DNA of 64,000 bases from Panorpa germanica (Eukaryota > Arthropoda > Insecta > Mecoptera > Panorpidae): assembly GCA_963678705.1 (NCBI GenBank), contig OY783203.1, positions 21,558,535 to 21,622,534 of the forward strand, given 5' to 3'. The notes under the pieces were generated by a model, which was not told the DNA's origin, did not search any database, and worked only from the letters and a program-made list of their open reading frames with translations. The translations under genes and the position numbers were made by a program. Below are positions 1 through 10,555 of this stretch, piece by piece (the stretch's first letter is position 1; each line of letters starts with the position of its first letter).

Positions 1-1017
1 ACAGCTTTGTCAAATCGTTAAAGCTCTTACACAGATGTTGTCGGTTTGTGAAAAAGTACGAGTTTGCTACTAATGTTACACATCGACTCTGATTACAGCA
101 AAAGAAATTGCTGATAAAGCTGAAATATTACCTGTGCGAGTATTCCAACAAGTAAGAAGAGCGCAAAGCAGAGAGCCGTTGATTATGGAAGTAGACGCAG
201 AGAAGTGGCGCAGAGTTTGTAATAGTGAATTCAGAAATGTAGTCAATTCACACAGATTCAGGTTTTTTCCAGTGAGGAACTTCATTTTTAATAAAAATGT
301 TCTAAAATTCATTTCTAGTGCGTAGCTCATCCGCCGAAAGTGCAAGTGGCTAAAGTTCGGCTACGGCCTGCCTGATTAACTGGTGGGCAGTGACACGAGT
401 TTGGGAGAGGTACAAGTGTACAGCTGTACACAGGTGTTCTGGTACCTGTCGGTGAGCCTCACTGATTCACATTCACAACAAGACTCTGCGTGTTATACCG
501 TAAATGAATAATTAATTTGATAATTTTTCAGAGGCCGAGCTTGTTTCAATAATTTAAGTGAAACTGTATAAAGTCTACAATTGTATAAAACAATGTAACA
601 AGTTACGAGTAGCGCAGCACTAGCTTTATTTAATTTGAATATTTAATTCGTTGAACTGTCCATCAGAGTCACCCCTACTCTTATTTCATCCCTACTTAAT
701 CTCCATCCCCATCCCCATACCTATCTTTAAACCAAATAAACTTTTTTGGGTTCTAAAAACATTTGACAGCCCAAAGCGTTCTTTCAAAGCATTTACAATA
801 ATAAACTATTTTAAAACTTTCAAACGCCCTTAACGGAAACGGAAACGGAAACGACAACGAAACATCTTTACCCTCTGGTGGATTTAAGAAGATTTTCTTT
901 TGCCTTAATGATTAATATTTAATAATTATTATAAGAATATTTATCTTCAAAATGTCAGTAATTATTTATTTATCGCATTAATTATATCGTATCACGCCGC
1001 GCCGTAGTTTATATAAA
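1..1017. other. Unassigned intergenic stretch with a short GGAAAC-type array
   Basis: I see no supportable gene. Open frames here are short, overlap on both strands and match no family I recognise. A short hexamer array of unit GGAAAC lies near 834-862, and a degenerate CCATCC-type run lies near 690-720. The rest is AT-rich non-coding sequence. Confidence 0.5.
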
Positions 1018-1728
1018 CTAGAGTTTACCCCCGTCGCAAGCGACGACTGTCTTTTGTGTGTAGATTGAACTTCATTTCAAATTTCCATTTTTAAATTGCT
1101 ATATTTAACTCGTTCTATATTAATTTAACATATAACAACAAATAATTTTTCATATAAACTGACAATTTTTTAAAATTTTTTTCAACAAAATATAAAATAT
1201 TTTAATTTATTCGTTATTTGACCAACTTTCTTTCAAAATTTGGAAAAAATTTCGATTTGTAAATTAGCCAAAGTTAGCCCATATACAAAATTTCTGGCAC
1301 AATTTTTACTCTCGGCGAAAACCGCCCCCAAATAAAATTTTTGAGTTTCGAATACAAAATTTGAGCTTTCTCCAATGTTTCCTGCTGGGATCCCAAATTT
1401 TCTCAGCGGCCTTTTATAAAATTTGGAATTTCTAAATTTTGAAATATGTTCGCATTCAATACCGTAATACACATGCAAAATTTCAACTTTCTATCTGTTA
1501 CGAATTAAAAGTTATACAGGAAAAAGTGATTCTTTTTTTTCCAGTTTTTCCAAAATTACGAGTTTCCAGAGCATTCAGGGGGAAATCCAAGGACGCCAAA
1601 AGTTTTAGAATTTTTTTCTTGAAATAGGAAATTTTCAAAAACATCGCCGGAGCCGTTTCCGTTTTACCATACGAATTTCGAACGCATATAAGAATATAAA
1701 TATACATCTGGAACATTATAATATATGA
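1018..1728 (-). mobile_element. Non-autonomous Helitron, family with GTCGC hairpin
   Basis: Read on the minus strand, this copy starts with TC followed by an AT-rich TATATTATAATGTTCC-like block near 1728. It ends with a perfect stem, CGTCGC-TT-GCGACG (1032-1045), then a G-rich spacer and CTAG at 1018-1021. A 5' TC, a 3' hairpin and a CTRR end are the diagnostic Helitron features, and no terminal inverted repeats are seen. The interior shares blocks with the other copies in this window, such as a run ending in GTTGGTCAAATAAC and a G/C-rich GGGCACGGGGGCGG-like patch. No Rep/helicase coding is visible, so it depended on another element for movement. Confidence 0.75.
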
Positions 1729-2344
1729 TGATTAGGTGTTAATAAAATGTCCCAATATCAGAAAAATAACAGGGTGTTAGGTACATAGATGACTTTGCTG
1801 AAAATAAGGTGACAAAATACTTAACAGTGCCATCATTGTGAAATTAGAAACAATATATAGTTTTTCTTTTAAATCAAATAAACTTTTAAATTTCAACACA
1901 CTGTTTATTTTATACAAGAATTTTGCATGGATAGAATAAAATTTATTTTCTTATTTCTTTTTTTTATTTCCAGCTGAATATATAAAAGTTAACGCAAAGA
2001 TAAAGAGTTACAAACTTGTTCCATAAGCCCCTAACATTTAGCCCGTGGGGATTATACTTTTTTTTGACAAAGTACCTCAGTAATTCATACAGTTTTAAAA
2101 CTTAGAACATTTGATCGTTACGGCATACGGCGTGCGGCATACGGCATACGGTAACCTAATTAACATATTTAGAATTGACAATCAAAATGTTAAGTTCAAC
2201 GTGACCCCTTGTGATTTTTTATTCATAATTGAGAATGGGGTGAGGGGTTGAAGCACATTTGCGTACATCTGAAATATGTGAAAATGGGGTGCATGCTCAT
2301 AATACGAAAGAAGCGCATAATCATATTCCAACTTGTTGTGTTGA
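1729..2344. other. Unassigned AT-rich stretch with a CGGCATA array
   Basis: No gene is seen. A short heptamer array of unit CGGCATA (one variant unit CGGCGTG) lies at 2121-2151. The same unit recurs at about 60400. Confidence 0.5.
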
Positions 2345-3008
2345 TTATATTTTATTTTTATTTTAATGTTTTTGCCAATAGACACTACATTCTTCCTTAC
2401 TTTGTCCTTAATTACATTGTGATCTTTATTCTATCTACCCATTCTTACAAAACAGATAAATTTAAACCCCTACTGTTTCTCTCTTCCTTCTACACTTTCT
2501 TCTGTTTCTACTCTGCCGTTTCTTCTGTTTCCTTGCTCCTTCTCTCTTTATCCGCCACTACCGCTTCCCTTCACTGCCTCCCTTTAATAAGTGCACAATC
2601 TTCTCTTTTCTCACATGAATACTTAATGTGCTTGAGCGTTTCTATCTCTCTCGATTTTCCCAGTATCTGTTGCCTTTCTCTTCGTTTCCAAATCTTAATC
2701 TTGCGATTCTTCTTATGTTCCTTGTCTTTTTTTCTTGTATGTATTCCGGTATCTCTCTTTTCCAAATTCTCTTGTATCTTTCATTATATTTACTGATATC
2801 AATGTTTTCCATTATTTTCTGCTGCTGTATCTCTCTGTCTCTGCTTCTTTTCCACACTTCTGCCTTCTTCTCTCTGCCTCTTCTGACGCCATTCCGTTCC
2901 TTTCAAAGTACTCCTTTCTCATTTTCGTTCCGCCTCTTCCACCCTCCTCTCTATTCTCCTCCCTTATTTTCCTTATGATCTTGCCTTCAGCATTTCTCAT
3001 TTTTTCCT
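2345..3008 (-). mobile_element. LINE 3' end, family with CRVCGT zinc knuckle (copy 1)
   Basis: Minus-strand reading gives a degenerate C-terminal end of a non-LTR retrotransposon ORF2. It contains NIRRIARLRFGNEEKGNRYW-like sequence and, further on, ETLKHIKYSCEK, the second half of a C-X2-C-X8-H-X4-C knuckle. Four other copies are in this window. The 3' end on the left ends in an AT-simple tail after a GCCAAATGGC-type block. The copy is 5'-truncated, as usual for LINEs. The clade is in the I/R1/Jockey group by the C-terminal knuckle, but without the reverse transcriptase core I cannot place it precisely. Confidence 0.65.
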
Positions 3009-3260
3009 GACAGGTGGATAATAAACAATAATTGTTATTTGATTAGTGAACAAACGTGTGTTGACAAGCTTTTGAGAGATTGAACAGGAAACTTGATATG
3101 TCAATGTGAAAATATTTTACTCACACGCTGGAGGCAAACATTTGAATCAAACGTTCACCGCGTCTGAGTCGGCTTAAGAAAATTTATTAAGGAACAGTAT
3201 GTTTCATGTGACACCATAAAAACTACCAACATAGTAAAAGCTCCTTGTTAGTGATATAAT

Positions 3261-3368
3261 GTCAGCACAGTAGCAATTTTTGCTTGACACCAGATTGCTG
3301 TGTTTTCGGGTTTGATTCCTGGACCAGTGCTATATTTTCTAGGTTTGATTGTTATCAGAATTAATTTA
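3261..3368 (+). mobile_element. tRNA-derived SINE, 5' part (split copy)
   Basis: The head resembles a tRNA: an A-box-like region follows 3261, and a B-box-like GGGTTTGATTCCTGG lies near 3308-3322 (compare the GGTTCGATCCC consensus). The sequence matches the reverse complement of the SINE at 11778-12025. The copy is interrupted after about 3368 by a family B repeat and resumes near 3843. Confidence 0.7.
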
Positions 3369-3838
3369 ATTATTTGTATGTAAATAAATTATATTTCTAT
3401 AGTTGGTAACACTGACCAGAAATATTTTAATTGCATTTGGGTCAAGTGAGCTAACGGTATATATTAGTTATAGCTACTTTCATTATAGTGTGAGAGCAAC
3501 GAGTAACTGCCTAGTCCGACTCCAACAATGTAAGTTGGTACAAAACTCGTCTGCTGATGGAACAGTGACTATATACTCATGGACTTTATGGATAACGTTG
3601 TAAGGAATAACAGCCAACACAGTTGATATTTGGAACTGATAGAAATCACTGAGCATAATGTTAAGTTATTATAAAATTAAATAAAAAGGAATTGATAATT
3701 TAGATAATAAATTTTAAATGTTGTTTCTTTGATTTCAGGTTTTTATTACAAAAATAAAAGTCTTTGATTTCAGAAGCAACAAAAATTTACAATTACTAAT
3801 AGAATTGTCCTATATGTACGAGTATATAATAATAAAAC
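3369..3838 (+). repeat. Repeat family B (copy 1), inserted in the SINE
   Basis: This sequence is shared with 23800-24225, 27059-27240, 34606-34899 (inverted) and about 61020-62080. Shared blocks include AATTATATTTCTATAGTT near the left, CACAGTTGATATTTGGA in the middle, and AGAAGCAAC(A) followed by TTTACAATT near the right end. No coding sequence is visible. Its class is unknown; the 34606 copy suggests an 8-bp target duplication. Confidence 0.6.
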
Positions 3839-3898
3839 TTGATAGGCTACGGTGTAGCTCACATATATGAAACCACGATGCTGATGCTATATATACTA
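3839..3898 (+). mobile_element. tRNA-derived SINE, middle part
   Basis: The block GTGTAGCTCACATATATGA matches the SINE body seen inverted at 11778-12025, where the reverse complement reads GTGTAGCCCACATATATGA. It continues the SINE begun at 3261 after the family B insertion and is itself cut at 3899 by a TTAA-flanked MITE. Confidence 0.7.
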
Positions 3899-4627
3899 TT
3901 AAGGAGGTATAGGACGTTAACGTAAATGATGAAAACGTTGTGAAATTTGGAGAGTCAATACAAATAGTAAAAATACATGTTGTCTCAAAATTTTAGAGAT
4001 CTAGGGGTTCCTAGTTTTCTTTTTATACATGATTAAAAATAGTCATTTTCTATACAAATTATAATTTTTAGCTCAATTTCACCACATAATATAACTTTTA
4101 ACTATGAAAAAATGGTGACACGGCTTTAAAAAACTAGGTGTACATAAAAGAATCTTTTCTGTAACTATTGCAAAAAGAAAATTATAAAAAGGATACTTTA
4201 AGTAAGTGTAGGTTATAAGCCGGCAACGTTGCAAATCCCAATTTGAGCGGGAAATTCAAAATCGGAATAAATATTTTATAAAATATAACAATTTATTTGT
4301 CAAAGAACCAAATCACGCATGCGTCAACACATGTAAATTTACAGCGTTGCCAAATTTTTTATTCCTTTTTCAAAATATTTTATTTGAATTTAAATTGAAT
4401 TAATATAAATTTGATATTAATTATAGGTAATTGTTCATTTATTTAACTATTATATGCATAAAAAAATCATTTTAACTAGCAAATAGCAGTTTAATAGGGA
4501 ATTGGAAAATTCATTTTCAAAGATACAGTCCCAATATTTGCTCGTCCCTCATGTACTTCGTATTTTGCATTTCGTATTACCGAGATATAAACTTTTTGCA
4601 TTGACGGTACGTCCTGTACCTCCTTAA
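3899..4627. mobile_element. MITE with TTAA target duplication
   Basis: The ends are inverted: GGAGGTATAGGACGTTAACG on the left corresponds to the reverse complement GGAGGTACAGGACGTACCG on the right. TTAA flanks both sides (3899-3902 and 4624-4627). The SINE sequence resumes immediately outside, which gives an empty-site comparison. TTAA duplication is typical of piggyBac and Kolobok-type transposases; the termini alone do not decide which. No coding sequence is seen inside the roughly 720-bp interior. Confidence 0.7.
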
Positions 4628-4665
4628 CATTGTAGGAGATAGTAGGTGATGAGCTTACGTAAAAT
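4628..4665 (+). mobile_element. tRNA-derived SINE, 3' part
   Basis: CATTGTAGGAGATAGTAGG matches the SINE tail of the 11778-12025 copy (reverse complement CATTGAAGGAGTCATCGG). It continues the split SINE past the TTAA MITE. Confidence 0.55.
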
Positions 4666-5468
4666 AAATTGAATTTTAGAAAAGATCTAAATTAAGAGTT
4701 GCAATAATATAAATATATCTCATAGCAGTATATTATATAAATGATACTCGCACAAAAAATAAACAACTTGATACAGAAGTAAGAAAGAGGCTCTTTCTTA
4801 TTCATCTGTTATTTACTATTCTGTTTTCTTCTTTTCTTCTTCTCCTTGTTTTAACAACATAAATAAACTATCAATTCTACGTAGTTTATTTCTGTGTTGC
4901 TACAAATGGATGCTTGTAATTTTACCCTGCTATGTTATTTCTTCTAATAGCTTTTACGTCGGCATTGGGTAAATAAATGTTAAGTAATAATAATAGCAAT
5001 AAACGATTTTTACTGTCAGCCATACTGACAATAAGATCGACTGTATATGGTGCGTGGTGTACGGGGCACGGGATACAGGGTATGTCAAGCGCTGACATAC
5101 CCCGTACTCATATAGTAATGGAATGTGCGTTAATTATGCAGATCTGATTCTTGTCTTCTAGGAGTACGAGTATATTATAATGAGCACCATCAACATCAAC
5201 ATCTCAAAGCCGTTAACATCACAACACTTGATGATTTAACGACGTACCGACTTACGGGAAAGACACATGTGTTTAGTCGACACATAGTTTGACGAGTTAT
5301 TTGGCTGTGATAAGGCAGAAAACTGCAGGTGTAACGGAGTTTATTTCTCTATACAACGTGCTAGTGACAAAGATTTCAATTTTGAAGATAAATGTAGTGT
5401 AGGAAGCAATAAACTTCTTTTTAAATATTTATTTGAGTGCATTAACTCAATATTTGCACTTAAAACAA
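4666..5468. other. Unassigned stretch with a small hairpin
   Basis: No gene is seen. A 10-bp-arm palindrome, GGTATGTCA-AGCGC-TGACATACC, lies near 5079-5102, inside a degenerate G-rich run. Other open frames are short and unconvincing. Confidence 0.45.
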
Positions 5469-6101
5469 TATACAGTGTCCCAAAATTCAACGATAAGCGG
5501 GCACCAGAGGGTGGTCCTGCTCATGATTACACGAGCAAAAACAGAAAAAAAAATTTATCTCATTTTGTTTTTAACTCCCAGTGATAACTATCAACAACAA
5601 CAATTACTGAAATTTGGTTCTTGTTTAGAAATAGTATGCACAATTTTTTTTATTGCTAGTTTTCCTGGAGTGTTATTTATATACCATTTTAAAATCCTGA
5701 AGAGTTGCGCCAATTTTTAAAAAAACTTGCCATAGTAGTGTTCATACTTTTTTTTTACATCACGATGAGTTAAAGTGGACTGAAAGTAAAAATTTTAGGG
5801 AAAAAAATAATTTCGATTGATTTTTGTGTAAAAACTACTAGCATTCTGGGATTTTTAATGGCTGTGGTGGATAGCAGTGCTATTTAGGTTGCCGATACAA
5901 AAAAAAAATCAGAAATATTTTAAGAATTGTGATCATGGTGGTTAAAAACATCTTAAGGTGTTTCAATTTTCGAAAAAAAATTATTTTCTTTTCTAATTCC
6001 TAAACAAAATGAGATAAATTTTTTCCCCCCTTTTTTCTTGTGTAGTCATGAGCAGGACCACCCTATGGTGCCCGCTTATCGTTGAATATTGGGACACCCT
6101 A
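5469..6101. mobile_element. Foldback MITE with ~110-bp inverted arms (mariner-like ends)
   Basis: The left arm, from GTGTCCCAAAATTCAACGAT through GGGCACCAGAGGGTGGTCC, is matched in reverse complement by the right arm ending at about 6101. The match continues inward through a TTTATCTCATTTTGTTT block, so the arms are about 110 bp. The terminal CAGGGTGTCCC-type sequence resembles Tc1/mariner-related MITEs. The TA target duplication cannot be fixed exactly because the left tip is altered. No coding capacity is credible; the open frame across the left arm is a by-product. Confidence 0.7.
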
Positions 6102-6742
6102 TCATACACTCATACGCATTTGTAATACATAATTTATAAATACTAGGGCTTCATACGAGAATGCGCTTTTCGTGAATGCGAGACGATACGAAACGAGACA
6201 TTTCTGAAAACTATTGAGACGGTACCGAGCCATACACGGCGAGACCCGAGAGTCTCGCCCCTGTTCTCGTTGACGTTATTTAAAAAAAAAAATTGCTAGA
6301 AATATAAACTAACATCAACATAACGTTCAACCCTTTTTATTACAAAAAAGGTTAGGTCGTAAATTTACGAAATATAAAATCTGGTAAACAAACATCTGTT
6401 ACATATTTTATTTTATAATTTTGTCTTTTACAACATTTTGTAGCCGAACGGAAACGAATGTTTTAAGTGAAAATAAATGTGAATATTAATTATTTACAAT
6501 GCGATTGTTTGAAGACATTTTGCCGCAAAAATTTCGTTGAGTGTAGGTGTTAGTAGTGTCATCCTGACAAAAAGGCCGAGATTAGATGAAAGTGATGATG
6601 CATTAAGTGAAATTGAACCAGTTGATCAACTGTGTATAAAAAAAAAATCTTCTAAGTTTATATTTTCTTTTAAATTTGATACAATTAATGGTAATATGAT
6701 TAGTGTGTGAAAAATTTAGAATTAAAAAAATTATTAGCTGAA

Positions 6743-8052
6743 ATGGACGCTGTTATGCATTCATGTGTCAAGCGCCAGATACTGGGATTTGAGAAAATTA
6801 ACATTCTAGTTTTTCTAATTCAAATTGTTCAGATAAGAATAATTAGAATTATTTTTATCATATAAGCAAGTAAATATTAGAACTATTACAGATATTCATG
6901 AATTATTCATTGGAATATCATGAATTTAAAGAATAACTGATAAAATATAAAAAAATATTATTGCAAAATTCAATATGCTTAATTAAATTTGTAAAACCGT
7001 TTCAAAGTCTCTTGACACATAAAAGCAAATTAACTTATGGACTATTTATATTAATAAAATAATTTAAGGTTTATACTTCACAAATTAGAATTGAATTTTT
7101 ATTGGAATTATTCTTTTATTAAATTTATCAACAGTGACATACGAACTTTTTATCAAAATTACATCAATAGTTTTTAAGTGATATTAATATATTCTAACAT
7201 TGAAACGGAAGTTATAACAAATTTCTCATCAATAAATTTCTAAATAATAATATGAAAATCGTGAATAAAAATTATTATTTTTTATTTATTTAAGGTAATA
7301 TTATTTTTTAGTGCTCTTTTTGATTTATTATTACTGATTCTCATCTTCATCATCAGGATCAATGGCGAAGTCTAATGTGTTTCCTAGTCCTTCAATATCA
7401 TCGATAAAATCAGCTGATTCAGCATCTTTGAGAAAATTGTAAAATTCTTGACAGTCTGGTGGAACTAATTTGAACAATTCATTTAAATCAGAAATTTTAG
7501 CTGAAGATAAAGCTTTTCCCTGTGGCCATAAATTCGGTAATTCAATATCATTCAATGTAATTAATTTCTTTCCTTTTTTCAATTTATCAATGTTAATGAT
7601 TTGTGGTTGGTCAGAAAGTTTTGATTTTATTTCAATTAAGTGCGGAGTATCTTTATTCAATTTTATTTCAAACGTCTGAAGCCATGATATTTTTTTTTTA
7701 TTTATATCAACTTTTCGATTTATTATTGATTTTAATAAAGGTTGAATCGTAATAAAATCTTCAGGTTTCATTTTTTTTATTATGAATTTATTTTTTCGAC
7801 GACAATTTGTCATAACTCTAATGTAATCATCGACAGTGTATAATGCTTTAGGCGGATGAACCATTTTTGCAAAACGAGAATTCTGCATTGAGATATTGTA
7901 ATAATAAGTTTAAGCTTTTACATCGAATGCAAATTTTTTTATGACATAGTTCATAAAAAATATTTTTATTTATTGTATTAGAAACAACATTTCGTGCTTA
8001 ACTCAATTTTTAATATTTTGGCGCTTGACACATGAATGCATAACAGCGTCCA
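6743..8052 (-). mobile_element. TIR element carrying a DUF7869-like ORF, nested in hAT copy a
   Basis: Both ends carry the same inverted repeat of about 33 bp, beginning GGACGCTGTTATGCATTCAT and running through GTGTCAAGCGCCA, with no visible mismatch. Intact hAT copies show the empty site: GCCGAAATAATA there becomes GCTGAAAT before the element and AAATAATA after it. This implies a 4-bp AAAT duplication, or 2-bp AA if the ends are TGGACGC/GCGTCCA. The element holds one open reading frame on the minus strand (7331-7888). I cannot assign its superfamily from the termini. It is younger than the hAT copy it interrupts. Confidence 0.8.
7331..7888 (-). CDS. DUF7869-like C-terminal protein encoded by a TIR element
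   Basis: This is an intact 185-codon frame. From memory of the family, its layout matches the C-terminal part of the DUF7869-type uncharacterised proteins common in insects and cnidarians: LYTVDDYIRVMTNCRRKNKF at about 16-35, MKPEDF at 40-45, INRKVD at 56-61 followed by WLQ at 69-71, a basic KLKKGKK at 102-108, ALSSAKISDLNEL at 126-138 and VPPDCQEFYNFL at 142-153. The tail is acidic. It lacks the upstream catalytic-like region, so it may be the last exon: the first ATG sits in ATGCAG, and this AG could be a splice acceptor. Its position between inverted repeats suggests a transposon protein rather than a host gene. The family match is from memory, not from a search. Confidence 0.6.
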   Translation of the reverse strand: MQNSRFAKMVHPPKALYTVDDYIRVMTNCRRKNKFIIKKMKPEDFITIQPLLKSIINRKVDINKKKISWLQTFEIKLNKDTPHLIEIKSKLSDQPQIINIDKLKKGKKLITLNDIELPNLWPQGKALSSAKISDLNELFKLVPPDCQEFYNFLKDAESADFIDDIEGLGNTLDFAIDPDDEDENQ

Positions 8053-8228
8053 AATAATATAATGAATTACTTTGGTTAGGACTTTGCTTGTTATAAGATG
8101 TGACGAGACGAGAAAAACGATTACGAGACGGGAACGAGACTAAAACGGTACCTATTTTTTTCTAAACTAACGAGAACCTGGCGAGATTTTTGAAACTATC
8201 GCCTTATCTTGTCTCGAGTGAAGCCCTA

Positions 8229-9329
8229 ATAAATATGAGTATTGATATTTAAAATATAGAGATTAAATTAGATTTATTGATAAAGTCAATAATGTTTTTC
8301 AGACCTTCTCTACGTTCAAATATCTGCTTATAGTCTTCAAGAATATTACAGTTTTTTCTATGCGATGAGTACTTGGAGCATTGAAGAATAATATGCTTTA
8401 CTGTTAGCGGGCAATTACATTGTTCACATATAGCAATAAACTTTTATATAAACTGTCACAAGTTCAGAGAAGATTTGGTTGTTTACTGGACAACATACTA
8501 ATGAAATCATTTTACGTTTCTAATTTTTGTGGTCAGTTGAAAAATCAGTTGACTTTGCTATATTGATTTCCTCCACCATTCTTTTCTAGATTGACATCGA
8601 TGTTCGAATCATCGTTGTCACGAGACTACAGCACGACGTCCGTCGGTCTAGGTCCTGGAGACACTCGGACTGTCCTCCTCGAAATAATGACTTTTGCTCT
8701 AGGAATGTTAAATCTCAGACCTCATATTTTATCATTTACTGTCGGTTTACAGGAAGAACGAAGGTGTGTGCTCGGTAAGAGGGAATGTTTGGAGGGGGGT
8801 AGGGGGTAAATACGCAAGACAAACGAGACATTCGGTTACTCATTTATTAAAGCCACACGTGAGTTGGTCAATAATTTAGTTGCCTGAGTAGAGCTGTGAA
8901 ATGATGCATGATGTAGTGCAGACTGGTCCCTGACAAGGCGCATTCACCAGCCTCTTCTCTGGGGATGACACACGACGGAGTCTGCTCCCGGCTCTCGTAG
9001 TACATCTAGATTCCGACCGGTCTGAGATTTACTTCAAATTTTCGTAAATTTTTTCTGGAAAACGTGAGCAGGTTTTCAAATATGTATAACTTTTTGCAAT
9101 ATAAAATCTTGGACGTAGTCCAAAGTGAAAGACTTTTTTAAAATTATTTATTTAATTTATTTCCAATGCTGCATCATATCACCGACGAACTTTTACTATT
9201 TAGGCAGTTTTATGGTGTCATGAAAGTGAAAGTAATGATTTTTTTTCGGTGAAAAAATAGTTTATTTGCGTTGATAAGATAGAAAGCATGGTTTTTTCGA
9301 AAAAAAAAATGGCTTTGAACAACCACTGC
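8229..9329. other. Unassigned stretch with a GC-richer block
   Basis: No gene is assigned. The block from about 8570 to 9010 is clearly richer in GC than its surroundings and has a 72-codon open frame (8591-8809) without a recognisable domain. It could be a decayed host exon or the remains of an unrecognised element. The rest is AT-rich. Confidence 0.4.
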
Positions 9330-10525
9330 TTTTAGATATTTAAGGAGTTATATACAGTTATTAGTCCCAAAAAAGCGATTTTTCCTGAGAAGATTTTTAA
9401 ATATATTATTGTAAAAATTTGTACACATATTATGGTAACCTTTAACTATATTTTAACATTTTTATATTTGTAAAAATAATAATTTTAAAGCTATTCTGGT
9501 ATGGTCAGATGGTATTCAAATATGGGGTACTGCATCTACCTCTAATATTGAAATAATCCAAAGATTCTAATCTAAAATGCTAACGGATTTTCACGAATGC
9601 ACCATGGATTATACCTAATAACATAATACATCGGGATCTGGATATACCCACAGTTAATGAAGAAATAGTGCTTAGAAGCAAAGCATACACAGAGAGAATA
9701 CCTGAACATCCAAACAATTTGATTATTGTCTAGTGTCAAATAATTTCGTAGTACGCAGACTAAAAAAGAAAGTACCTCAGGACCTACTACCCAACTAATG
9801 AATTTAGGATCTATTGAAATTGAGGGATGAGTCGTTGGGCACATCTCGCGCAAGACACTTTATTATTTCATTTTTATTGTTTTATTTTTTACATACCTAT
9901 CACTGAATGTCCTCTAAACAGGACAGATTGTAATTATCTAGAGAAATCAAATTTAAAAAAAGGTGCTATAGCTGATCCCAGGAGCTCCTCTCAAAAAAGG
10001 CATATTGCGGTGATCACGATATCTCTGTACTGAATCATCTTTAATTAAAAAAACAGATGGATTTTATTAAAGTAATGTATAATCTAGTAATTAATCGAAG
10101 GAAGAAAGTAAAATAATTTTTCTTGACATAATGGCGGCTTCTCAAAAGAAAAATCGATATTTGACCAAAATTTTGGCCTCAAATTGTTTATAAGAAAAAA
10201 TATATTTATCCATGAGAAAAAACCTTCGATTAATTACTAAAAAATATACTTAAGAAGCTTGTGGTAAAATTTGAGACTGATCGAATCAGCCGTTTCTGAG
10301 AAATCTTGGTCACCGATTTTAGAAACACAGTTTTCAGAAAAGCGCACTTAAAGTTTTAAAAACACAATAGAGTAGAGAATTTTTTTTTTCAACTTTCGTA
10401 ACTTCGAAAATAATTTTCGAATTTACTTGAAATTTTCTACATTACATTAAGAAAATAAAATTTAAAAAATTTATATATTTTTTAAATATTAACTGTATAT
10501 AACCCCTTAAGTACAGTAGTGTTTG
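9330..10525. mobile_element. Possible TIR element enclosing Jockey debris
   Basis: TTTAAGGAGTTATATACAGT near 9350 is matched by the inverted ACTGTATATAACCCCTTAA near 10487-10509, with weaker similarity extending outward. The 1.2-kb interval between contains LINE remnants (9488-9800). I cannot find a target duplication, and both arms may instead belong to two separate fragments. Confidence 0.4.
9488..9800 (+). pseudogene. Jockey-clade LINE ORF2 C-terminal remnant
   Basis: Frames on the plus strand give IQIWGTASTSNIEIIQRF, then a decayed AP/APWY-like region, and later RRLKKKVPQDL. These follow the standard order at the C-terminus of Jockey-clade ORF2 proteins: YGIQLWGTAS..NIEILQRFQSK, then NAPWY, then RRLKRR.P.DL. 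Several stops and frame changes show long inactivity. Similar but better preserved ends are at 38495-38915 and 43470-43990. No poly(A) tail is identifiable here. Confidence 0.75.
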
Positions 10526-10555
10526 AGATATGATGATATCATGAATAGGGCATCA

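Larger units (their letters stand above)
6144..8228 (+). mobile_element. hAT deletion derivative (copy a), split by a nested TIR element
   Basis: The termini are inverted: TAGGGCTTCATACGAGA at the left and the reverse complement TAGGGCTTCACTCGAGA at the right. Flanking 8-bp sequences are ATAAATAC (6136-6143) and ATAAATAT (8229-8236), the hAT duplication length. The left half keeps a transposase N-terminal region reading TKRPRLDESDDALSEIEPVD, followed by an FKFDTI...CLVCEKF segment like a BED-type zinc finger. The catalytic core is absent. Three related copies are at 10556-11680, 55976-56752 and 59009-59652. A second element interrupts it at about 6743-8052. Confidence 0.85.

Noticed and set aside
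76-345. 89-codon open frame at the window start
   Set aside because: It overlaps an opposite-strand frame, has no recognisable domain and no supporting context.
2248-2978. Long plus-strand hydrophobic frames
   Set aside because: They are the antisense of a LINE 3' end; the apparent membrane-rich composition comes from reading purine-rich coding in reverse. The same holds for 41882-42260, 53279-53778 (minus) and 57313-57829.
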